Below the pieces are notes generated by a model. That model searched no databases. It was not told the DNA's origin and was given only the letters and a program-made list of their open reading frames with translations. 64,000 bases of DNA, from NCBI RefSeq assembly GCF_000971055.1, contig NZ_LARW01000066.1, forward strand, positions 124,001-188,000, given 5' to 3'. The DNA is from Sphingomonas sp. SRS2 (GTDB lineage Bacteria > Pseudomonadota > Alphaproteobacteria > Sphingomonadales > Sphingomonadaceae). Below, one piece after another: positions 61,626 through 64,000 of this stretch. Position 1 is the stretch's first letter, and each line of letters begins with the position of its first letter. Position numbers and translations under genes: made by a program.

Positions 61626-63369
61626 TCGCCGCTGCCTCTTTCGCCTTCTCTTTCTGCGCCTGCTGCTCCTCATAGATATAGGGGAGCAGGTCGGAGACGT
61701 CGATGTCCTTGCTCGTGTCGGGGATGACCCCGAGCATCGGGCCGATCCGGGCGATGATGTTCTTGACGGCGGGCAAGGCGGTCCAGGCGGCGGTACGGAA
61801 GCCGTAGGTCTCCTTGATGCCCTGCGGCTCGTCCATCGTCACGATTACGACATAACGCGGCGCGTCCATCGGGAAGGCGCCGGCAAAGGTGGTGACGAGG
61901 CTGTTGTGGATATAGCGGCCGTTGAGGTTCTTCTCCGCGGTGCCGGTCTTGCCGCCGATCCGCAGGCCGGGGACATTGCCGGTCTTGCCGGTGCCGTGGG
62001 AGACGACGAGGCGCATCAGCTGGCGCATCCGCCGGCTGGTCTCCTCCGAGATAACGCGCTGGCCCCGCGGCACGTTGCCAGCATTGCGTTTGAGCATCGT
62101 CGCCGGACGCATGATGCCGCCATTGACCAGCGCGGCATAAGCGTTGGCGAGGTGGAGCTGGCTGACCGCGATGCCATGGCCATAGGCGGTGGTCATGGTG
62201 GTGGTCCGCGCCCAGAAGCCCGGCCATAGCGGCTTGCCGCGCGCGCCCAGCTCCAGCTCTGCCTGCCGGTCGAAGCCCAGCTTGCGGAAGAAGGCTTCGG
62301 TGCGGGCCTGGCCCAGCTCGTCGGCAATCCGGGCGGTGCCGATGTTGCTCGAATGGATCATGATGTCGGGGATCGACATCCAGCGGTTCTCGGGATGGTC
62401 GTCGCTGATCTTGAACCTGCCGACCTGCAATGGCGCGGTCGCATCGTAGCGCTTGGCGAAATCGGTGATCACCCCCTGCTCGATCGCGTTGGCGAAGGTG
62501 ATCATCTTGAAGGTCGAGCCAAGCTCGTACACCGAGCTGATCGCGCGGTTATATCGTGCATCGGGACGCAGCGGATCGGTGCCGACCGGCACGAGCCCCG
62601 GCGCGTTCGAATTGAACACGGGCAGCGACGCCATAGCCATTATCTCGCCGGTGTGGACGTCGAGGACGATGCCCGCGCCGCCAACCGCGCTATGCTTGAT
62701 CACCTGATTGCGCAGGGCGTTTTCCATCGCCGCCTGTACGCGGCTGTCGATCGACAGCGCGACCGGCTGTCCGCCATTGGCAGGGCTGGTCAGGCGCTTG
62801 GCGAGGAAGGCTTCCATGCCGCTGACCGGCACGCCGCCCAGATCCATATAGCCGATCGCCTGGCTGGCCATGGTTCCCTGCGGATAAAAGCGCTTGGGCT
62901 CGGGGACCTCCTCGATCGCCGGTTCGCCGAGCAGGCGGACGGCGTGGATCTTGGCGGGGGTGGCGCCGCGTTCCAGATAGACGAACTTCTTCGGCCCGCT
63001 GAGGACGCGGCGATAATAATCGACCGGGCGCGTGGGAAAGAGCCGGGCAAGTTCGACCGCGAGCTTCTCCTTGTCGCCGATGATCCGCGGCGGACGGATG
63101 GCAAGGCTGATCCCCTTGATCGTCGCGGCCAGCACCACGCCGTTGCGGTCGGTGATGTCCGCGCGTGGCACGACGCTGCTGACGACCGGCGAGCGATCGG
63201 GGGAGTCGAAGATGGCGAGGTAGAGCAGGCGAAGGCCGATCACGCCGATCATCAGCGCGAACAGCATCATCAGGATCATCAGCCGGTAATGGGCGATCCG
63301 GGTCGTATCGTTGATCTTTGCGAGGGCGCGGTCGCGCGGCGGGGCGAGCCCGACGGCGATCGCGTTCAT
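61612..63369 (-). CDS. ftsI: Septal peptidoglycan transpeptidase FtsI (PBP3)
   Basis: Class B penicillin-binding protein of 585 aa: one N-terminal membrane helix (about 30-52), pedestal domain, and transpeptidase domain with LGSTFKMITF (Ser-x-x-Lys), HSSNIGTARI (Ser-x-Asn) and GGKTGTAEK (KTG). Works with FtsW. Overlaps ftsL by ATGA (63366-63369). Confidence 0.95.
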   Translation of the reverse strand: MNAIAVGLAPPRDRALAKINDTTRIAHYRLMILMMLFALMIGVIGLRLLYLAIFDSPDRSPVVSSVVPRADITDRNGVVLAATIKGISLAIRPPRIIGDKEKLAVELARLFPTRPVDYYRRVLSGPKKFVYLERGATPAKIHAVRLLGEPAIEEVPEPKRFYPQGTMASQAIGYMDLGGVPVSGMEAFLAKRLTSPANGGQPVALSIDSRVQAAMENALRNQVIKHSAVGGAGIVLDVHTGEIMAMASLPVFNSNAPGLVPVGTDPLRPDARYNRAISSVYELGSTFKMITFANAIEQGVITDFAKRYDATAPLQVGRFKISDDHPENRWMSIPDIMIHSSNIGTARIADELGQARTEAFFRKLGFDRQAELELGARGKPLWPGFWARTTTMTTAYGHGIAVSQLHLANAYAALVNGGIMRPATMLKRNAGNVPRGQRVISEETSRRMRQLMRLVVSHGTGKTGNVPGLRIGGKTGTAEKNLNGRYIHNSLVTTFAGAFPMDAPRYVVIVTMDEPQGIKETYGFRTAAWTALPAVKNIIARIGPMLGVIPDTSKDIDVSDLLPYIYEEQQAQKEKAKEAAANAAD

Positions 63370-63992
63370 GGCTTCACTTTGCGCGAGCGGCCGGTGGATC
63401 CCTCGTCGCCGAGATCGGCAAGGAAGTCGTCGCCCAGCGCGGTAGCCCGGGCGGGCTTGCGCAGCGCCACTTCCTGCACAGGTGACGGCGCGGCGGGCGC
63501 CAGTGCCGACGGCCGGGCCTGGACATAATTGGCCTGGCGCAGCGAGGGTTGCGACACCGGCGGCGGCGCGGCCCCGGCGATGGGTCTGGGCGTGCGTGCG
63601 CCCATGCCGCTATCCTCGATGACGTTGAGGCTGACCTGGCTGACCGCGCCATGGCTGGCGACGATCGCGGGATCGAGTGGCAGCGCCGGCATGCGGGGCA
63701 GCGGCTGGGTCAGCGCCACCAGCTTGATCGAGCTGGACACGAATTGTTCGGCGCCGGGGGCCTGCAGGCCATAGACCGTGGCATTCCAGCTTTCGATCTG
63801 GGCGAGACCGCCGCGCGTATCAATCTCGGTGCGCAGCTGGCGGATTTCCTGGTTGGTCGCGGCGATCTTGCGTTCGACGCCGGACAGCTCGGCACGCTTG
63901 GCCGCCACGGTCTGCGAGACCATGTAGAAGGCCAGCGCGGCGGCGCAGATGCCGCCCGTCCAGACCACCTCTCGAAAGCGGCTGTTGATCAT
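63366..63992 (-). CDS. ftsL: FtsL-like division protein with long C-terminal tail
   Basis: The position directly before ftsI, one N-terminal membrane helix (about 10-30, VVWTGGICAAALAFYMVSQ) and a following coiled coil (KRAELSGVERKIAATNQEIR) identify FtsL. At 208 aa it is much longer than the usual 80-120; the extra is a Pro/Ala-rich periplasmic tail with no motif. The start ATG at 63992 overlaps a TGA (63989-63991), probably the stop of rsmH, which would lie beyond the right edge. Confidence 0.8.
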   Translation of the reverse strand: MINSRFREVVWTGGICAAALAFYMVSQTVAAKRAELSGVERKIAATNQEIRQLRTEIDTRGGLAQIESWNATVYGLQAPGAEQFVSSSIKLVALTQPLPRMPALPLDPAIVASHGAVSQVSLNVIEDSGMGARTPRPIAGAAPPPVSQPSLRQANYVQARPSALAPAAPSPVQEVALRKPARATALGDDFLADLGDEGSTGRSRKVKP

Positions 63993-64000
63993 CCCTGACG

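Overview
The window is a GC-rich chromosomal segment from a sphingomonad (Alphaproteobacteria, Sphingomonadaceae; Sphingomonas in the broad sense). The main reasons are a serine palmitoyltransferase gene with its own acyl carrier protein, a bacterial-type ceramide synthase, the alphaproteobacterial general stress response genes (EcfG, PhyR, NepR and a PhyP-type kinase), and DUF1244, DUF455 and HspQ genes. It reads as core chromosome with little mobile DNA. The only trace of a mobile element is a broken serine recombinase tail beside a tRNA-Ser gene at the left edge.

Layout. 0-1.3 kb: recombinase remnant, tRNA-Ser(CGA), hspQ. 1.5-5.9 kb: rplU-rpmA, a GNAT acetyltransferase, a TetR regulator, obgE and proB. 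5.9-18.1 kb: a sphingolipid region. It holds an extended SDR (candidate ketosphinganine/ceramide reductase), ACP and serine palmitoyltransferase, a hybrid histidine kinase, a minus-strand module (DUF2141 protein, lipid kinase, Tam41-like nucleotidyltransferase), the lipid-export permeases LptF and LptG, a fatty-acid hydroxylase and a ceramide-synthase-like GNAT protein. An orphan Pycsar-effector-like membrane protein also sits here. 18.1-25.7 kb: housekeeping and hypothetical genes (LysE exporter, xthA, erpA, M23 peptidase, DUF455, a histone-deacetylase-like enzyme, an esterase, rppH, bcp). 25.7-30.6 kb: two tandem glnE genes, one full length and one lacking the N-terminal catalytic domain.

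30.6-35.3 kb: the general stress response locus. It contains a second nepR-like gene, ecfG with a perfect EcfG-type promoter, phyR, divergent nepR, a PhyP-like kinase and two entericidin-type lipoproteins. Between the kinase and the lipoproteins lies what looks like an unannotated small RNA of about 100 nt. It has a perfect EcfG promoter, two stem-loops with C-rich loops, and a terminator. This is the most interesting find in the window.

35.3-46.7 kb, all on the minus strand: tatABC, scpAB, nagZ, two SPOR proteins, argS, an M28 peptidase, dgt and a small exported protein. 46.8-64 kb, minus strand: the division and cell wall (dcw) cluster from ftsL to ftsZ. Ten junctions are 4-base ATGA overlaps. 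An extra 66-codon gene lies between murC and murB, and three GANTC sites lie just upstream of ftsZ.

Together the genes describe an envelope-centred region: outer-leaflet sphingolipid synthesis and probable export, peptidoglycan synthesis and division, Tat secretion, and the envelope stress response. All functional calls rest on reading motifs and gene order by eye; no database search was run.
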